Notes: a model not told the origin generated them from the sequence alone. 64,000 nucleotides of DNA from Peptoniphilaceae bacterium AMB_02 (GCA_036321625.1 CP143259.1:1166001-1230000); one strand, 5' to 3'. Counted from the first letter of the stretch, positions 9,007-19,169 are shown. Numbers and translations are program-made.

Positions 9007-9876
9007 CTATATCAGCATTAACACCAAGACCAATATACCAACTATGATTCTATAATACCCAAACAATGTAAAATCTTTGGACTTCACATAATCTAAAAAT
9101 TTCTTGATGGTAAAGTAAGCAACAACAAAAGAAACTATCGAACCTAATAGAATCAAAAGCCATTGATAAGAAGTATAGCCACCAAAATTTTTAACTACCT
9201 TCAATAAAGTTGCTCCAAACATGGTTGGAATAGCCAGGTAGAAAGAAAATTCAGTTGCAATTAATCTGCTGCTTCCAAGAAGCAATGCTCCTATTATTGT
9301 AGCTGCAGATCTTGAAGTTCCGGGTATCAATGCCAAACATTGAAACATACCTATCAAAAATGCTGTTTTATACCCCATTTTATTAAATGACTCAATTACA
9401 GGTACAGTATTCTTGTTTCTTTTCTCTATAAGGATAATAACTATTCCCCAAAAGATAAGCATTATTGCAACTGTAATTGGATTAAAAAGATACTTGTCTA
9501 TTAAATCATCAAATAATAAACCTAGTACAACAGCCGGGATTAGTGCAATGATGATCTTTTTCCACAAGGATAATATCTCCTTATTACCATCTTTTAAAAG
9601 ATAGTATATCTTAGACTGAAGATTTAATCTATCGAAGTTTCTTTTAATATTATCACTTAAATATGCCTTAGAAAAGGGATTTAATTTATTAAAACTTACT
9701 ACCACCACAGACATAATAGCACCAAGCTGAATTATTACCTTAAATGCATTTGAAAATTCTGCAGGAGATAATTTTATAAATTGATCTGCTATAATTAAAT
9801 GCCCCGTACTACTTATAGGTAGAAATTCTGTTATCCCTTCAACAATTCCTAATAAAATTACTCTAATAAAATCCAT
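9007..9876 (-). CDS. uppP: undecaprenyl-diphosphate phosphatase (BacA family)
   Basis: A 289-residue integral membrane enzyme that removes a phosphate from undecaprenyl diphosphate so the lipid carrier can be reused for cell-wall synthesis; overproduction gives bacitracin resistance. The family motifs EGITEFLPISSTGHL near the N-terminus and PGTSRSAATI in the second half are present, with about eight hydrophobic spans. It diverges from a two-component system across 75 bp, so a shared operator is possible. Confidence 0.95.
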   Translation of the reverse strand: MDFIRVILLGIVEGITEFLPISSTGHLIIADQFIKLSPAEFSNAFKVIIQLGAIMSVVVVSFNKLNPFSKAYLSDNIKRNFDRLNLQSKIYYLLKDGNKEILSLWKKIIIALIPAVVLGLLFDDLIDKYLFNPITVAIMLIFWGIVIILIEKRNKNTVPVIESFNKMGYKTAFLIGMFQCLALIPGTSRSAATIIGALLLGSSRLIATEFSFYLAIPTMFGATLLKVVKNFGGYTSYQWLLILLGSIVSFVVAYFTIKKFLDYVKSKDFTLFGYYRIIVGILVLVLMLI

Positions 9877-9910
9877 ATTTTCACCTCACAAGTGATATAA
9901 TAACATATGA

Positions 9911-9925
9911 GTTAACTTATGTTAA
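9911..9925 (+). promoter_or_regulatory. candidate OmpR/PhoB-type operator, GTTAA direct repeat
   Basis: Two exact GTTAA half-sites are separated by five bases, about one helical turn from start to start. This is the arrangement used by OmpR/PhoB-family regulators. The site lies between uppP and the divergent response-regulator gene. It could serve autoregulation or control of uppP. Confidence 0.35.
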
Positions 9926-9951
9926 GAAAATATATTTAAAAAGGTGATATA

Positions 9952-10644
9952 ATGAATAGAAAAATACTTTTAATAGAAGATGAAAAAGGAATATCTTCAA
10001 TAATCAGTTCTTATTTACAAAAAGAAGGATACGAAGTTTCGCAAGCATATGATGGTGGCGAAGCTTTAAAATACTTTACAACACATGACTTCGACTTGGT
10101 TATCTTAGATAGAATGCTACCATTAATCAGCGGTGAAGAAGTTCTAAAGACCATTAGACAATTAAGTGATATACCTGTAATCCTCGTTACCGCTAAAGTT
10201 GAAGAGATAGATAAAATTGAAGGTTTCCAACTAGGTGCTGATGACTATGTAACTAAACCCTTTAGTCCCAAAGAGTTAATGGAAAGAGTCAGAGCAATCT
10301 TAAGGAGAATACGTAAAGATCCGGTAAACACAAATATACTTAGTTTTGATAATGGTAGACTGATAATAAACTTGGATAACTATACCTGTAAAGTAAATGG
10401 TAATGAAGTTACACTTACAAATAATGAATTCAGCATCCTGCAGGTTTTGTTTTCAAAGCCCGGCAAAATATTTACCAGAGAAGAAATAATCTCTATCGCT
10501 TTTGGTGATGAATACGATGCTTTTGACAGAGCTATAGATACGCATATTAAGAATATCAGACAAAAAATTGAAGAAAGTCCACGAGATCCAAAATATATTA
10601 AGACTGTTTATGGTGTTGGTTATAAAACAGGAGAATCACTATGA
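9952..10644 (+). CDS. OmpR/PhoB-family response regulator
   Basis: A 230-residue DNA-binding regulator. The receiver domain (about residues 1-115) has the acidic pair ED near the start, the phospho-acceptor Asp in LVILDRMLP, and the Lys of TKPFSPKEL. A winged-helix DNA-binding domain occupies the C-terminal half and ends with YGVGYK. It overlaps the following histidine kinase by 4 nt and is its partner. Divergence from uppP suggests a role in cell-envelope stress, but the signal is not visible in the sequence. Confidence 0.92.
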   Translation: MNRKILLIEDEKGISSIISSYLQKEGYEVSQAYDGGEALKYFTTHDFDLVILDRMLPLISGEEVLKTIRQLSDIPVILVTAKVEEIDKIEGFQLGADDYVTKPFSPKELMERVRAILRRIRKDPVNTNILSFDNGRLIINLDNYTCKVNGNEVTLTNNEFSILQVLFSKPGKIFTREEIISIAFGDEYDAFDRAIDTHIKNIRQKIEESPRDPKYIKTVYGVGYKTGESL

Positions 10645-11975
10645 AACTGAAAAACAAATTATTACTATACATGTTTCAAGGAATAATTATAGTGATAATT
10701 GTACTTGGTATACTTTTTAACTTTATATTTGACAAGAACTTCAATTCGTATCTTTTTGATGTAAGACAAGACAGATTTGATCAAATAAAGTCACAAATTG
10801 GTTTACTATTAAAAATGAGTGATACAGACACTTTGATAGCAAGCCTTTCAGGGTACGCCGAGATGGAAGATATTGAAATAGAAATATTAGACAGCAATAA
10901 TAAATCTTTGTATAAGTTCAACCCATTAAAAGAAGATAGAGAATTGATACAAAAATCTTATGAAATGCAAGAAGGTGGTAAAAAAATCGGATCAATTGTT
11001 ATCTCGTATTATAATGACGGTTTTTTTGACGATATTGCTATAAGTTTTAAGAAGAATATTTTCATATCGCTATTATTGGCCGGACTGGTAGCTGTTTTTG
11101 CTGGTATGGTTGCCTCTTCTTTCATTTCAAGAAAAATGAGCAATTCGATTTTGGATATAAGTAAAATGGCTATGAATTATAAGAGTGAGAAATATGATCA
11201 TATAGATGTAAACACAGATATAAAGGAACTATCCGATTTATCTGACAATATGAAATATTTAGGAGATTCTTTAAACAGACAAGAAATGCTTAGAAAGCAA
11301 TATGCTCAAGATATCAGTCATGAACTGCGTACCCCATTGACTAATCTACAATTACAAATCGAAGCAATCAATGACGGTATAATTGAATTGGATGAAAACT
11401 CTCTCTCTACAATAAAAGAGGAAATAGTTCATTTGAATAAATTAATTGAACAGCTTAGAATGAGTTTTGATGAAAGTTCTAAATTATCAAAACTTAAAAT
11501 TGAAACATTTAGTCTGTCAGAGATGCTTGAGAACACCACAAAAACTTTGACAACGACGGCAAATAAAAAAGGTGTTAACCTAAAATCTGATATTGCAGAA
11601 GACATAAGTATTACTTCCGATCCCGATAGACTGGTTCAAATTATGTACAATCTAATAAGTAATGCACTAAAAGCTTCTAGTGTAGAATCAAGCGTTATAG
11701 TAAAATTGGAAAAATTGAAAAACAATGTCAAAATTTCTGTGATTGATGAAGGCATTGGAATATCAGAAGAAAACCTAAAGAAAGTTTTCGATAGATTTTT
11801 CAAAGCTGATACTTCCAGAAATAGTCAATATGGAGGGTCAGGTTTGGGCCTAGCCATCACTAAAAAAATGGTAGAAACACTCAATGGAAAAATCTATGCT
11901 GAAAGTGAACTTAAAAAAGGCAGTACCTTTACTGTAGAACTACCAATAAATATAAATATTAAAGCCGGAGATTAA
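10641..11975 (+). CDS. membrane sensor histidine kinase
   Basis: A 444-residue kinase with two membrane spans (about residues 8-30 and 137-160) around an extracytoplasmic sensor of about 105 residues. A HAMP-like linker follows, then the dimerisation domain with the phospho-acceptor His in ISHELRTPLTN. The C-terminal ATPase domain carries the N box (NLISNALKA), G1 (DEGIGIS) and G2 (GGSGLGLA). It is co-transcribed with the regulator before it. The sensor domain has no recognisable ligand-binding motif. Confidence 0.92.
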   Translation: MKLKNKLLLYMFQGIIIVIIVLGILFNFIFDKNFNSYLFDVRQDRFDQIKSQIGLLLKMSDTDTLIASLSGYAEMEDIEIEILDSNNKSLYKFNPLKEDRELIQKSYEMQEGGKKIGSIVISYYNDGFFDDIAISFKKNIFISLLLAGLVAVFAGMVASSFISRKMSNSILDISKMAMNYKSEKYDHIDVNTDIKELSDLSDNMKYLGDSLNRQEMLRKQYAQDISHELRTPLTNLQLQIEAINDGIIELDENSLSTIKEEIVHLNKLIEQLRMSFDESSKLSKLKIETFSLSEMLENTTKTLTTTANKKGVNLKSDIAEDISITSDPDRLVQIMYNLISNALKASSVESSVIVKLEKLKNNVKISVIDEGIGISEENLKKVFDRFFKADTSRNSQYGGSGLGLAITKKMVETLNGKIYAESELKKGSTFTVELPININIKAGD

Positions 11976-11987
11976 TCTCCGGCTTTT
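11961..11987. terminator. bidirectional terminator between histidine kinase and pyrE
   Basis: AAAGCCGGAGATT is followed directly by its complement AATCTCCGGCTTT and further T residues. The stem overlaps the last codons of the kinase and ends just past the pyrE stop, so it can serve both convergent operons. Confidence 0.9.
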
Positions 11988-11989
11988 TA

Positions 11990-12556
11990 TTAAAATTTCT
12001 TTCTACTACCAGGTTTTACAAGCTCTACCCCGTCGTCACATAATGGACATTCTTCATCAAATGTTTTGATATCTAAATCAATTGCAGAGTAAATAGGATA
12101 TTTATCAATTTGTTTTAGACCGCTTCTGTTAACCATGCATGCTAGTCCTATTACTTCAACACCATAGTTCTCAAGAGCCTTAATAGTTTCAAGAGATGAT
12201 TTACCTGTAGTAACTACATCTTCGGCAATTAGTACTTTTTGACCTTCTTTAACAGTAAATCCTCTTCTCAGTGTCATTATGTCATTTTCTCTTTCGGTGA
12301 ACATTGCAGGAAGTCCCAATTGTCTTCCAAGCTCGTAACTTACCATAATACCACCCATTGCAGGACCGATTACTACATCTGCTCCAAGATCTTTAACTTT
12401 ATCAGTAACAATACTCAACACTTCCGCAGCTTTGTCCGGATACATCAATAACTTAGCACATTGGACATATCCGTCACTATGCTTCCCTGAAGATAATAAG
12501 AAATGACCTTGAAGAAAAGCTCCACATTCCAATAATAAATTTTTAACATCAACCAT
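11990..12556 (-). CDS. pyrE: orotate phosphoribosyltransferase
   Basis: A 188-residue enzyme that makes orotidine 5'-phosphate from orotate and PRPP. The PRPP motif VLIAEDVVTTGKS is visible in the middle of the chain. It has the slightly longer form with a C-terminal CPLCDDG segment found in some Firmicutes. Last gene of the pyr operon, 12 nt after pyrD. Confidence 0.94.
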   Translation of the reverse strand: MVDVKNLLLECGAFLQGHFLLSSGKHSDGYVQCAKLLMYPDKAAEVLSIVTDKVKDLGADVVIGPAMGGIMVSYELGRQLGLPAMFTERENDIMTLRRGFTVKEGQKVLIAEDVVTTGKSSLETIKALENYGVEVIGLACMVNRSGLKQIDKYPIYSAIDLDIKTFDEECPLCDDGVELVKPGSRKKF

Positions 12557-12568
12557 TGATACTCCCCC

Positions 12569-13465
12569 TTATATTATCCCTTTTATTTCATCTAGATTTT
12601 TAATACCTTCATTTTCCATAAACTCCTCCATACCCTGGATTATCTCTATCATTACCTTAGGATTGATAAAATTCGCTGTGCCGACTTGAATTGCAGTCGA
12701 ACCAGCCATGATAAACTCTATGGCATCAGCAGCATTCATTATGCCTCCCATACCTACTACAGGGATACTAACGGACTTATAGACATCTCTGACCATCCTT
12801 AAGGCTATTGGTTTTATACAAGGTCCTGATAGACCGGCAGTTATATTATCGAAAACTGCTTTTCTCCTTTTTATGTCTATAGCCAGAGCATTAAAAGTAT
12901 TCACTAGTGAAAGTGCATCAGCGCCGGCTCTTTCACATTCAGTAGCAACTCTAACTAAATCATCCGCATTGGGAGATAATTTTACCATAATCTTCTTGGA
13001 ACTTACCTTTTTAATTTCGCTCACTACATAAAATGCAGATTCACATTTAATTCCGAAGGCCATTCCACCCTCTTTAACATTTGGACAAGATATATTAAGT
13101 TCGATTATATTGATATCTGTATCTTCCAGTAATAATGCACCATTAACATAATCGTCTATATTATTTCCACCTAGGTTAACTATAATCTCTGACTCGAAAT
13201 TTTTCATAAAAGGTAGATCATTTTCGATAAATGATTTAACAGAAGGGTTTTGAAGTCCTATACTGTTCATTATACCGGCTGCAGTCTCGTGAATTCTTTG
13301 TCCGGTATTTCCCTGTTTTGAATGATATGTCAATCCCTTGGTGGAAATACCTCCAAGTGCATTTAAGTCTAGATATGGTTCGAATTCCCTACCAAATCCA
13401 AAAGTACCTGATGCAGCTATTACAGGATTTTTTAAACTTACTCCACACAAATCGGTTTTAAGCAT
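12569..13465 (-). CDS. pyrD: dihydroorotate dehydrogenase, class 1B catalytic subunit
   Basis: A 298-residue FMN enzyme that oxidises dihydroorotate to orotate. The segment [17 protein letters not shown] contains the active-site loop region, and GMGGI and the C-terminal AIQVGTANF form the FMN phosphate site. The partner PyrK lies directly upstream with an 8-nt overlap, which marks this as the NAD-linked class 1B type rather than quinone-linked. Confidence 0.95.
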   Translation of the reverse strand: MLKTDLCGVSLKNPVIAASGTFGFGREFEPYLDLNALGGISTKGLTYHSKQGNTGQRIHETAAGIMNSIGLQNPSVKSFIENDLPFMKNFESEIIVNLGGNNIDDYVNGALLLEDTDINIIELNISCPNVKEGGMAFGIKCESAFYVVSEIKKVSSKKIMVKLSPNADDLVRVATECERAGADALSLVNTFNALAIDIKRRKAVFDNITAGLSGPCIKPIALRMVRDVYKSVSIPVVGMGGIMNAADAIEFIMAGSTAIQVGTANFINPKVMIEIIQGMEEFMENEGIKNLDEIKGII

Positions 13466-14192
13466 CGAAAAACACCTCCGAAGAAGTAAATACAGGTCCG
13501 TCTACACATACTCTCTTCATTCCCTCTGTTGTATTCACTGTACAACCTAAACATGCTCCAATACCACAAGCCATGTGGCTTTCTAATGATAATTGAAGTT
13601 TCTCTTGATCCGAAACATTTTTTAGTGCATTTAACATGGGATTAGGTCCACATGCGTATACTTGATCATATTTATCATCGTTGTAAATCTCAAGCACATT
13701 CCCTTTATGCCCAACCATTCCTGTATCTGAAGAAAGGTAAATATTATCGACATACGGGCTCATTTCTTTAATAAAATAATCATAATCCCTAAAACCTGCA
13801 TAAAGATCGACTTGACAGTTCAGTTTCTTGGCCAGATACAGCATCGGCGCAATCCCTATTCCCCCACTGACAATTGCAACTTTCTTATAATCGCCAAACT
13901 CGAAACCATTGCCCAATGGACCAAGTAAAGAGATTTTATCTCCTTTATGAAGGTCTTTTAATAATTTTGTTCCTGTTCCAACGACCAAGTACAAAAATGT
14001 TATCGTATCTGCAGTGATATCGCATATACTAAAAGGTCTAGACAATAATGGATGTAAATCCCAGTTCTTTAACATATAAAACTGACCAGGTTGTCCTTCA
14101 AAATTTCCACTTAAAACCAATTTGTATACATCATCACCGACTCTTTCATTAGATAAAATTTCCGCTTCTACATAACTATCTTTTTTCGCCAT
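13458..14192 (-). CDS. pyrK: dihydroorotate dehydrogenase electron-transfer subunit
   Basis: A 244-residue FAD and [2Fe-2S] protein that passes electrons from PyrD to NAD. The N-terminal FAD-binding part includes RPFSICD, the NAD part has [11 protein letters not shown], and the C-terminal cluster ligands are in [12 protein letters not shown] followed by a Cys in RVCVDG. It overlaps pyrF by 17 nt and pyrD by 8 nt. Confidence 0.94.
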   Translation of the reverse strand: MAKKDSYVEAEILSNERVGDDVYKLVLSGNFEGQPGQFYMLKNWDLHPLLSRPFSICDITADTITFLYLVVGTGTKLLKDLHKGDKISLLGPLGNGFEFGDYKKVAIVSGGIGIAPMLYLAKKLNCQVDLYAGFRDYDYFIKEMSPYVDNIYLSSDTGMVGHKGNVLEIYNDDKYDQVYACGPNPMLNALKNVSDQEKLQLSLESHMACGIGACLGCTVNTTEGMKRVCVDGPVFTSSEVFFDA

Positions 14193-15033
14193 ATATATCC
14201 TCCCTCATCGTAAGAGTAGCCTCTCTAGCATACTCTCCAACTTTAGAGTCTCCGTCTTCATGTTTCTTGAAATAGGTTATTATACCTCTTGAAGAATTTA
14301 CTACTCCACCATTAAAATTGTTTAGATAATTTCGTATATCTTCACTGCTTGCTCCTTGATGACCATAACCTGGTATCAAGAAAAATGAATTCGCATATCT
14401 TTCTCTTATTTCAACAGCTTCTTCAGAGTGAGTTCCACCAACGACAAGACCAAGTGCAGAGTATCCTGATTTACCCACTGCATTCTTTCCGATTTCCACT
14501 AGATTATCACCAATTGTATAATATAGAGGTCTGTTATCGTGTTCTAAATATTCTATATCCTTAGCTCCAGGGTTTGAAGTTCTGAGTAGCACGAAAACTC
14601 CTTTTTCTCCGGATTCCAAATAAGGCATGTATGGAGTGATGCTGTCAAAACCCATGTATGGATTCAAAGTTATAAAATCTACTGCAAATTCTGATTCGAA
14701 ATGAGCTTTTGCGTACATTTTTGCAGTTGCTGCGATATCCCCTCTTTTTACATCTCCGATAGTCAGTAAATCTTTAGTTCTAAGGTATTCAAGAGTTTTA
14801 ACATAGGCAGACATCCCTTCTAACCCATAAGCTTCGTAATAAGCAATTTGAAGCTTGTAGATGCCGGCAATATCATAAGTAGCATCTATAATCTCTTTAT
14901 TGAATCTAAACATTGCATCAGCAATGGATACATTACTTCTCATGCTTTCAGGAACATAATTATAATCCGTATCTAAACCGACACATACAAAGCCTCTTTC
15001 TTCAACTCTTTCATATAATTTATCTATTATCAT
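14176..15033 (-). CDS. pyrF: orotidine 5'-phosphate decarboxylase (type 2)
   Basis: A 285-residue enzyme that decarboxylates OMP to UMP, the last step of the pathway. It has the longer type 2 form seen in clostridia. LDTDYNYVP lies near the N-terminus, and the catalytic DVKRGDI motif is in the middle. I place the start at the ATG at 15033, which has GGAGG 5 nt upstream, rather than the ATG at 15048, which has no ribosome site. It overlaps the end of pyrC by 14 nt. Confidence 0.92.
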   Translation of the reverse strand: MIIDKLYERVEERGFVCVGLDTDYNYVPESMRSNVSIADAMFRFNKEIIDATYDIAGIYKLQIAYYEAYGLEGMSAYVKTLEYLRTKDLLTIGDVKRGDIAATAKMYAKAHFESEFAVDFITLNPYMGFDSITPYMPYLESGEKGVFVLLRTSNPGAKDIEYLEHDNRPLYYTIGDNLVEIGKNAVGKSGYSALGLVVGGTHSEEAVEIRERYANSFFLIPGYGHQGASSEDIRNYLNNFNGGVVNSSRGIITYFKKHEDGDSKVGEYAREATLTMREDIYGEKR

Positions 15034-16222
15034 TTTTGCCTCCATCATACATTATTTTTCCATGCCTAATAGTCATCTCTATATTACCTTCAAAATCATA
15101 TCCATAAAAAGGTGAATTTTTACTCTTTGATTTGAAAGTAAACTCGTCAATTTTTGTCTTTTTATTTAAGTCAACTAAAACCAAATCTGCCAAAGCTCCA
15201 ACTTTAATTTCTCCATGATCTACATTGAGAATCCTGGATGGATTATAAGACATCACTTTTGATAATAATTTTAAGTCGATTAAACCTTTAGCAACAAGTG
15301 TTGTATAGGAAATCATAAATGCTGTTTCCAGACCTATCATACCCGGAGCACCCTTTTCCTTATCCTCTTTGGAATGAGGTGCATGATCTGTGGCAATAGC
15401 ATCGACAGTTCCATCCAAAATACCTTCTATAATACTTCTCGTATCGGAGAGTTCTCTAATCGGAGGATTAACTCTATAATCGACATCGTGGAGTAAAATG
15501 TGGTGAGGGGTAACTTCACAGGTAATATTTGCACCGTACTGTTTACCTAGCCTAATAGCATCGATAGAGTCTTTTGTGCTTACATGACTGAAATGAATTT
15601 TACAGCCGGTTGCTTTTGATAAATATACATCTCTTATCGTTATTAAATCTTCAGCTATTCTATAGTCAATTGGAGAAATCTCAGGTTCTTCAGCATGTAT
15701 CATAATTCCTATATTTTTTTCTACTGCTTTTAAACAAGCTTCGTACATCAGTTTATTGGATAGTACTCCTTTTCCGTCATCAGAGATAAACTTTACACTA
15801 TCGTCAAAACTGTCAAAATCGGTAAGCTCTTTGCCTTCGAGTCCTTTAGTTATAGTTATAATCTGGTGTAAATCAACTAAATCCAACTCTTCATTTCGTT
15901 TAATAATATCATTATAGATCTCAACATTGTCGCATACGGGTTTTGTATTACCCATCGCATAAACTCTAGTGTATCCGCCTTTCAGAGCAGCATGTGAACC
16001 GGTCTTTAAATCTTCCTTATAAGTAAATCCCGGGTCTCTGAAGTGAACATGTAAATCCACAAAAGACGGCATTAATACCTTATCTTTTGCATCGATTACT
16101 ATATCGGCTGACATATTTAGATTAGGTTCGATACTCTTGATATATTGATCCTCAATTAGAAGGTCGGTGGTATAATCATCTTTATGGTCGACAATCCTAC
16201 AATCCTTAAATAATATTTTCAA
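15020..16222 (-). CDS. pyrC: dihydroorotase
   Basis: A 400-residue zinc amidohydrolase that cyclises carbamoyl aspartate to dihydroorotate. HVHFRDPG near residue 58 supplies metal-binding histidines, and further metal ligands are in MIHAEE and [17 protein letters not shown] carries the catalytic Asp and substrate-binding residues. It lies 1 nt after pyrI. Confidence 0.95.
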   Translation of the reverse strand: MKILFKDCRIVDHKDDYTTDLLIEDQYIKSIEPNLNMSADIVIDAKDKVLMPSFVDLHVHFRDPGFTYKEDLKTGSHAALKGGYTRVYAMGNTKPVCDNVEIYNDIIKRNEELDLVDLHQIITITKGLEGKELTDFDSFDDSVKFISDDGKGVLSNKLMYEACLKAVEKNIGIMIHAEEPEISPIDYRIAEDLITIRDVYLSKATGCKIHFSHVSTKDSIDAIRLGKQYGANITCEVTPHHILLHDVDYRVNPPIRELSDTRSIIEGILDGTVDAIATDHAPHSKEDKEKGAPGMIGLETAFMISYTTLVAKGLIDLKLLSKVMSYNPSRILNVDHGEIKVGALADLVLVDLNKKTKIDEFTFKSKSKNSPFYGYDFEGNIEMTIRHGKIMYDGGKNDNR

Positions 16223-16223
16223 T

Positions 16224-16652
16224 TTACTCCTCCATATTCAGCAAATGATCACAGTAAGCACATTTATAAATGGTCTTGTCCTCACTGACCAATTCAAATT
16301 TTTGAACTACATCTCTTTCACTACTTGTAATACATCTTGGATTCTTACATTTAAAAATACCTTCAAACATCTTTGGCAAATCAACTTCGATTTTTTCTTT
16401 TATCATTTCATCTTCTATTATATTAATAGTAAGATTTTTATCAAGAATTCCCAGCGCTCTTAAATCTAAATCAATTTCATTTTCAATTTTTATTAAATCT
16501 TTTCTTCCAAACTTTTTCGAATCTGCGTTGATAATGAGAGCTACTCTAAAATCAGCTTTATCAAGTTCCAATAATTTAAAAATTTCATATCCATTTCCCG
16601 GTGAAATATGGTCTATTACGATTCCCTTTTTTATGCTTGTTATACTTAACAT
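16224..16652 (-). CDS. pyrI: aspartate carbamoyltransferase regulatory subunit
   Basis: A 142-residue allosteric subunit that binds nucleotides through its N-terminal domain and zinc through its C-terminal domain. The four zinc cysteines are seen as C-x4-C (CKNPRC) and C-x2-C (CAYC). It overlaps pyrB by 7 nt. Its presence suggests allosteric control of the pathway by nucleotides in addition to any RNA-level control. Confidence 0.95.
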   Translation of the reverse strand: MLSITSIKKGIVIDHISPGNGYEIFKLLELDKADFRVALIINADSKKFGRKDLIKIENEIDLDLRALGILDKNLTINIIEDEMIKEKIEVDLPKMFEGIFKCKNPRCITSSERDVVQKFELVSEDKTIYKCAYCDHLLNMEE

Positions 16653-17575
16653 ACTTCGACCCCCATCAATTTTATAATTAAAGCCATTCTAGCATACATA
16701 CCGTATTTAACTTGTTTAAAATACATAGCTCTTGGATCGTTATCAACCTCTACAGATATTTCATTAACCCTTGGCAGTGGATGCAGAACTATCATATCAT
16801 CTTTTGCTTTTTTCATCTTTCTTGGAGAGAGTATATAACTATCTTTAAGTCTTACATAGTCTGCTTCGTTGAAAAATCTCTCCTTTTGTACCCTTGTCAT
16901 ATATAGTATATCTAATTGATCTATGACATCTTCCAGTTTTTCAACTTCAACATAATTATTTGAATTTTCATCAAATGCCAGTGTTTTTACATAATTGGGA
17001 ATTTGGAGCTCTTCAGGTGATATTAGTACAAATTTATTTTTTTTGAATTTATTCATAGTCTTTAAAAGCGAGTGAACGGTTCTACCAAATTTTAAATCGC
17101 CACAAAGACCTACTACTAAATTATCAAAAGTACCCTTAGATTCCATTATCGTCAATAAGTCTGTTAAAGTCTGTGTTGGATGATAATGTCCTCCATCCCC
17201 TGCGTTAATTAGAGGAACAGAGGTATAATTTCCAGCAAGTTGTGCTGAACCTTCTTTCGGATGTCTCATAGCAATTATATCTGAATAAGCACCAACAGTT
17301 CTTATCGTATCAATTAAACTCTCTCCCTTTGAAGTTGAGCTAGATGCACTTTCTGAGAAACCTACTATCCCACCACCCAATCGAAGCATGGCAGCTTCGA
17401 AACTAAGCCTGGTTCTAGTAGAAGGCTCAAAAAAAAGAGTCCCTAATATTCTACCATTACAAACATTAGAATAATTATGTGGACTCTTAACTATTTTTCT
17501 GGCTAATTCAATAATTTCATAAATCTCATCAACATTTAAATCATCTGGATTGATTAAGTTTCTACCTTTTAACAT
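16646..17575 (-). CDS. pyrB: aspartate carbamoyltransferase catalytic subunit
   Basis: A 309-residue enzyme that joins carbamoyl phosphate to aspartate, the first committed step of UMP synthesis. The carbamoyl-phosphate loop STRTRLSFE and the HPTQTLTDL motif are present, as is HPLPR near the C-terminus. First gene of the pyrB-I-C-F-K-D-E operon, with a strong AAAGGAGA ribosome site and a structured leader upstream. Confidence 0.96.
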   Translation of the reverse strand: MLKGRNLINPDDLNVDEIYEIIELARKIVKSPHNYSNVCNGRILGTLFFEPSTRTRLSFEAAMLRLGGGIVGFSESASSSTSKGESLIDTIRTVGAYSDIIAMRHPKEGSAQLAGNYTSVPLINAGDGGHYHPTQTLTDLLTIMESKGTFDNLVVGLCGDLKFGRTVHSLLKTMNKFKKNKFVLISPEELQIPNYVKTLAFDENSNNYVEVEKLEDVIDQLDILYMTRVQKERFFNEADYVRLKDSYILSPRKMKKAKDDMIVLHPLPRVNEISVEVDNDPRAMYFKQVKYGMYARMALIIKLMGVEVC

Positions 17576-17638
17576 TTTCTAGTCTCCTTTTCTTTGTTAA
17601 TAGGATAACATAGAATTTCCCTATGGGTGTCTAAGTAT

Positions 17639-17669
17639 CCTTTTTGAACTCACTGGTTCAAATTAAAGG
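17639..17669 (-). promoter_or_regulatory. PyrR-binding-like RNA hairpin in the pyrB leader
   Basis: On the minus strand TTTGAAC pairs with GTTCAAA around a loop containing CCAGTGAG, and an outer CCTTT/AAAGG extends the stem. This resembles the B. subtilis PyrR recognition hairpin, in which a loop of the form CCNGNGAG closes a stem. The pair flanking the loop is changed in a compensatory way. I do not see a clear T-tailed terminator in the rest of the leader, so control may act on translation. PyrR itself is not in the window. Confidence 0.55.
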
Positions 17670-17686
17670 CAATTCCTTCTTCTGCT

Positions 17687-17716
17687 ATATTAACATAAGA
17701 AATGAAATGATGTCAA
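17687..17716 (-). promoter_or_regulatory. pyr operon promoter
   Basis: On the minus strand a perfect -35 TTGACA (17711-17716) and a -10 TAATAT (17687-17692) are separated by 18 bp. The transcript would begin just before the PyrR-like hairpin and run into pyrB. Confidence 0.75.
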
Positions 17717-17718
17717 TC

Positions 17719-18534
17719 TTAAAGTAGGTATTTATTAATTATAACTGCGACTGCATCTCTGTCATTGGTGGTAGTAATCTCATCAGCATACCTAATGACA
17801 GTTGGCATGCAATTAGACGGCGAAATCCCTTTACCTGCGAATTTGAGCATTTCAATATCATTCTCACCATCACCCATTGCCAAAATAGAATCTCTATCGA
17901 TATTGTATAATTTTGCTATTTCCTTCAGAGATTCACCTTTGCCGACATCTTTACGAAATAGTTCCAGACAAAATGGTAGAGAGAATACTAAATTCAAATC
18001 ATTTGAAACCTCCGACAATTGATTCTCTTTAACATTTATCAATTCTTCATATTCGTTTAGAAAAGCCATTTTGATAACCCTATTAAACAAATTGTTTGTT
18101 TTCAAGTATTGAATTGTATTTCCCATATGGATTAGAGGTCTTTCAGTAAATTTTTGTAAGATTTTAGCAAATGGATGATTTATATCTTCAACATAAGTAT
18201 CATTATCGATGAAAATCGCTAAGATACCGGGTACAGACTTAGCTATATCTATTATTTTTTTAACCATATCAGCATCCATAAAATGCTCTATTATAATCTC
18301 ACCTGTCCCGGACTTAAATATTACATTTCCGTTCATTGCACTCATATATCCATCAAGTCCAAGCTTCTTGGCAAAATTATTTAAAGTAAAAGCATCCCTG
18401 CCTGAGACAAGTGAAATCTTTATACCTCTTGCTGTTGCATCATTAATAGCCTTACGATTAGCATCTGAGATTTTACCTTGTTTATTTAATGTCGTGCCAT
18501 CCATATCTAAGGCCAGTAGTTTAAATTTCTTCAT
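17719..18534 (-). CDS. Cof-type HAD hydrolase
   Basis: A 271-residue HAD-superfamily phosphatase of the Cof/YbiV type with a large cap domain. Motif I is LDMDGTTLN near residue 9, motif II is SLVSGRD, and motif III/IV is MGDGENDIEML near the C-terminus. Family members remove phosphate from sugar phosphates or flavin phosphates; the substrate here is unknown. I start it at the ATG at 18534, which has AAAAGGAG 7 nt upstream, rather than at the adjacent TTG. The pyr promoter begins at its 3' end. Confidence 0.88.
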   Translation of the reverse strand: MKKFKLLALDMDGTTLNKQGKISDANRKAINDATARGIKISLVSGRDAFTLNNFAKKLGLDGYMSAMNGNVIFKSGTGEIIIEHFMDADMVKKIIDIAKSVPGILAIFIDNDTYVEDINHPFAKILQKFTERPLIHMGNTIQYLKTNNLFNRVIKMAFLNEYEELINVKENQLSEVSNDLNLVFSLPFCLELFRKDVGKGESLKEIAKLYNIDRDSILAMGDGENDIEMLKFAGKGISPSNCMPTVIRYADEITTTNDRDAVAVIINKYLL

Positions 18535-18673
18535 CAAATTTCTCCTTTTTATGTTTTAAAATATAAAATATTTATAATAAAAATCGTATTTTACAATTAT
18601 ATCATAGTTTTTAATAAAAAAATGCTAAAGTATGGAAATTTTGGGTATAAGTAATCTAAGGAGGGATTGGTAA

Positions 18674-18847
18674 ATGACTAAAGAAAATAAGGACAAATTT
18701 GTAGAAAGCATGGAACCGAATGAAGATACTCAAACAGACATCTATAGTAATACTGAGTATGTCAAGCCTGACTCAAATGTTGCCGTTCCAACGGAAGCAG
18801 CTGTAGAAGAAGCAAAAGAATGGGTAGATGATATCAATCAAAAATAA
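18674..18847 (+). CDS. 57-residue DUF3787-like protein
   Basis: A small acidic protein with a strong ribosome site (GGAGGGATTGGTAA) and an ATG at 18674. The C-terminal half reads VAVPTEAAVEEAKEWVDDINQK, which resembles the conserved 'PSEEAVExAKEWVDENxK' pattern of the clostridial DUF3787 family; this is recalled from memory, not searched. There are no cysteines, signal peptide or membrane span. Function is unknown. The gene ends 5 bp before the left end of the insertion sequence. Confidence 0.65.
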   Translation: MTKENKDKFVESMEPNEDTQTDIYSNTEYVKPDSNVAVPTEAAVEEAKEWVDDINQK

Positions 18848-19035
18848 TGAGTAAAGACCATCTTTGGAGGCAGTGCGAAATAATCTCTGTAAATTATTTA
18901 TTTCCTATAATTAGTTAATGTTTATGAGGGTGGATTTTACTGCCCTCATTATTTATTTATATATCAAGCTTGATATATTGTCAATTTTTTCTTTGCAGAG
19001 CCTGAGGTAAATAATAAGAGGAGCCACCGAAGGGG

Positions 19036-19158
19036 ACCATTGATAAGGGTTCTAAAAAATGGTACACTAAGCCGACGAAGGCAAAATACATACTTATCAG
19101 TCTTTGCTTCGCCTTCGGTATTTACCTTGCACCATTTTTTAGGTTCTTTGTCAATGGT
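19036..19158. repeat. 123-bp inverted repeat inside the IS, between transposase stop and left end
   Basis: The arms at 19036-19063 and 19131-19158 are 28 nt each, with 23 of 28 positions complementary; each ends in ACCATT or AAAAAATGGT. Between them, CCGACGAAGGC and GCTTCGCCTTCGG form a second inner stem. The whole could fold into a long cruciform or RNA hairpin. It is not part of a standard IS256 element. Confidence 0.6.
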
Positions 19159-19169
19159 GGCGGAGTGTG

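Noticed and set aside
18959-18978. Perfect 20-bp palindrome ATATATCAAGCTTGATATAT as an operator or resolution site
   Set aside because: It lies inside the IS noncoding end and is mostly AT; no regulator or recombinase nearby supports a function.
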